64,000 nt of DNA, taken from NCBI GenBank assembly GCA_965218945.1, contig OZ244718.1:806001-870000 (forward strand), read 5' to 3'. Position numbers and translations under genes: made by a program. Source of the stretch: DAOUJW01 sp965218945 (lineage in GTDB: Bacteria > Chloroflexota > Dehalococcoidia > Lucifugimonadales > UBA2985). Positions 63,894 through 64,000 of the stretch are shown in pieces (position 1 is the stretch's first letter; each line of letters starts with the position of its first letter). The notes beneath the pieces were generated by a model. The model was not told the DNA's origin and did no database searches. It saw only the letters and a program-made list of their open reading frames with translations.

Positions 63894-64000
63894 GGTCTAC
63901 GATTAGGTCCGTAGTTAACGGTTCAGCGAAAATGTCCATCCATGAAGGATGTGACATTGAAACAGCGAGAACTAGCGAGACTCCAAGTGCTTAACGACAT

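Overview
The window is a GC-rich, gene-dense stretch of bacterial chromosome. It has no rRNA, CRISPR array, plasmid or phage backbone genes, and one complete insertion sequence. The gene mix points to Chloroflexota, probably a Dehalococcoidia-type genome. That mix includes a bacterial translin-like protein next to a LonB-like protease, a UPF0182 giant membrane protein inside an arginine cluster, a fused CaiB/BaiF CoA-transferase, an orphan xanthine-dehydrogenase large subunit, a DUF6295 protein, an HdrD-like Fe-S oxidoreductase and many palindromic intergenic repeats. The assignment is an inference from gene content; no marker such as 16S is present.

Layout. 1-6.9 kb: purine salvage (partial ade and hpt), a frameshifted DUF429 gene, a RecN/Rad50-class SbcC with matched duplications in both coiled-coil arms, and pncB for NAD salvage. 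7-16.6 kb: an arginine cluster, argJ-argB-UPF0182-argD-argG-(repeat)-argH-rpe, with overlapping start/stop codons. 16.9-23.7 kb: a small membrane protein, a quinone oxidoreductase, a K+-dependent-type membrane pyrophosphatase, and a translin/LonB pair. 24-28.5 kb: a hypothetical protein, otsB and otsA (convergent, trehalose), tRNA-Phe, and mazG. 28.5-36.6 kb: a frameshift-split membrane/sensor-like protein, a solitary DNA methyltransferase, a membrane Fe-S oxidoreductase, a DUF3800 protein, and sucC-sucD. 36.7-38.5 kb: an intact IS1182-type element with 25-bp terminal inverted repeats. 38.5-47 kb: an SDR lacking the catalytic Tyr/Lys, a four-gene ABC-2 export operon, a 7Fe ferredoxin, a phosphoesterase, and two thioredoxin-fold lipoproteins. 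47-48.5 kb: a dienelactone-hydrolase-like protein, a DUF6295 protein and a YkgJ-type cysteine-cluster protein.

48.49-51.48 kb is the most unusual part. A lower-GC islet of about 3 kb lies between two exact 15-bp copies of the tRNA-Ser(UGA) 3' end. It carries only a tight three-gene cassette of unrecognised genes and no recognisable integrase. This is the best candidate in the window for an undescribed mobile cargo or defence-type module. 51.7-64 kb: a short proline-rich ORF, a tRNA-like hairpin, a molybdenum hydroxylase large subunit, a histidine-ladder heptad-repeat protein, the fused CoA-transferase, DinB, tsaD, a membrane/PH-like protein, DUF2851, an XRE regulator and nadX.

How the genes work together. 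ade and hpt form a purine salvage pair. pncB and nadX both feed NAD synthesis. The arg cluster supplies the steps from acetylglutamate to arginine except argC and argF. otsA and otsB make trehalose. sucCD is the succinyl-CoA synthetase step of the TCA cycle. The four ABC genes are two interleaved ATPase/permease pairs. At least two palindromic repeat families are scattered between genes, including a roughly 275-bp MITE-like element with 19-bp terminal inverted repeats.
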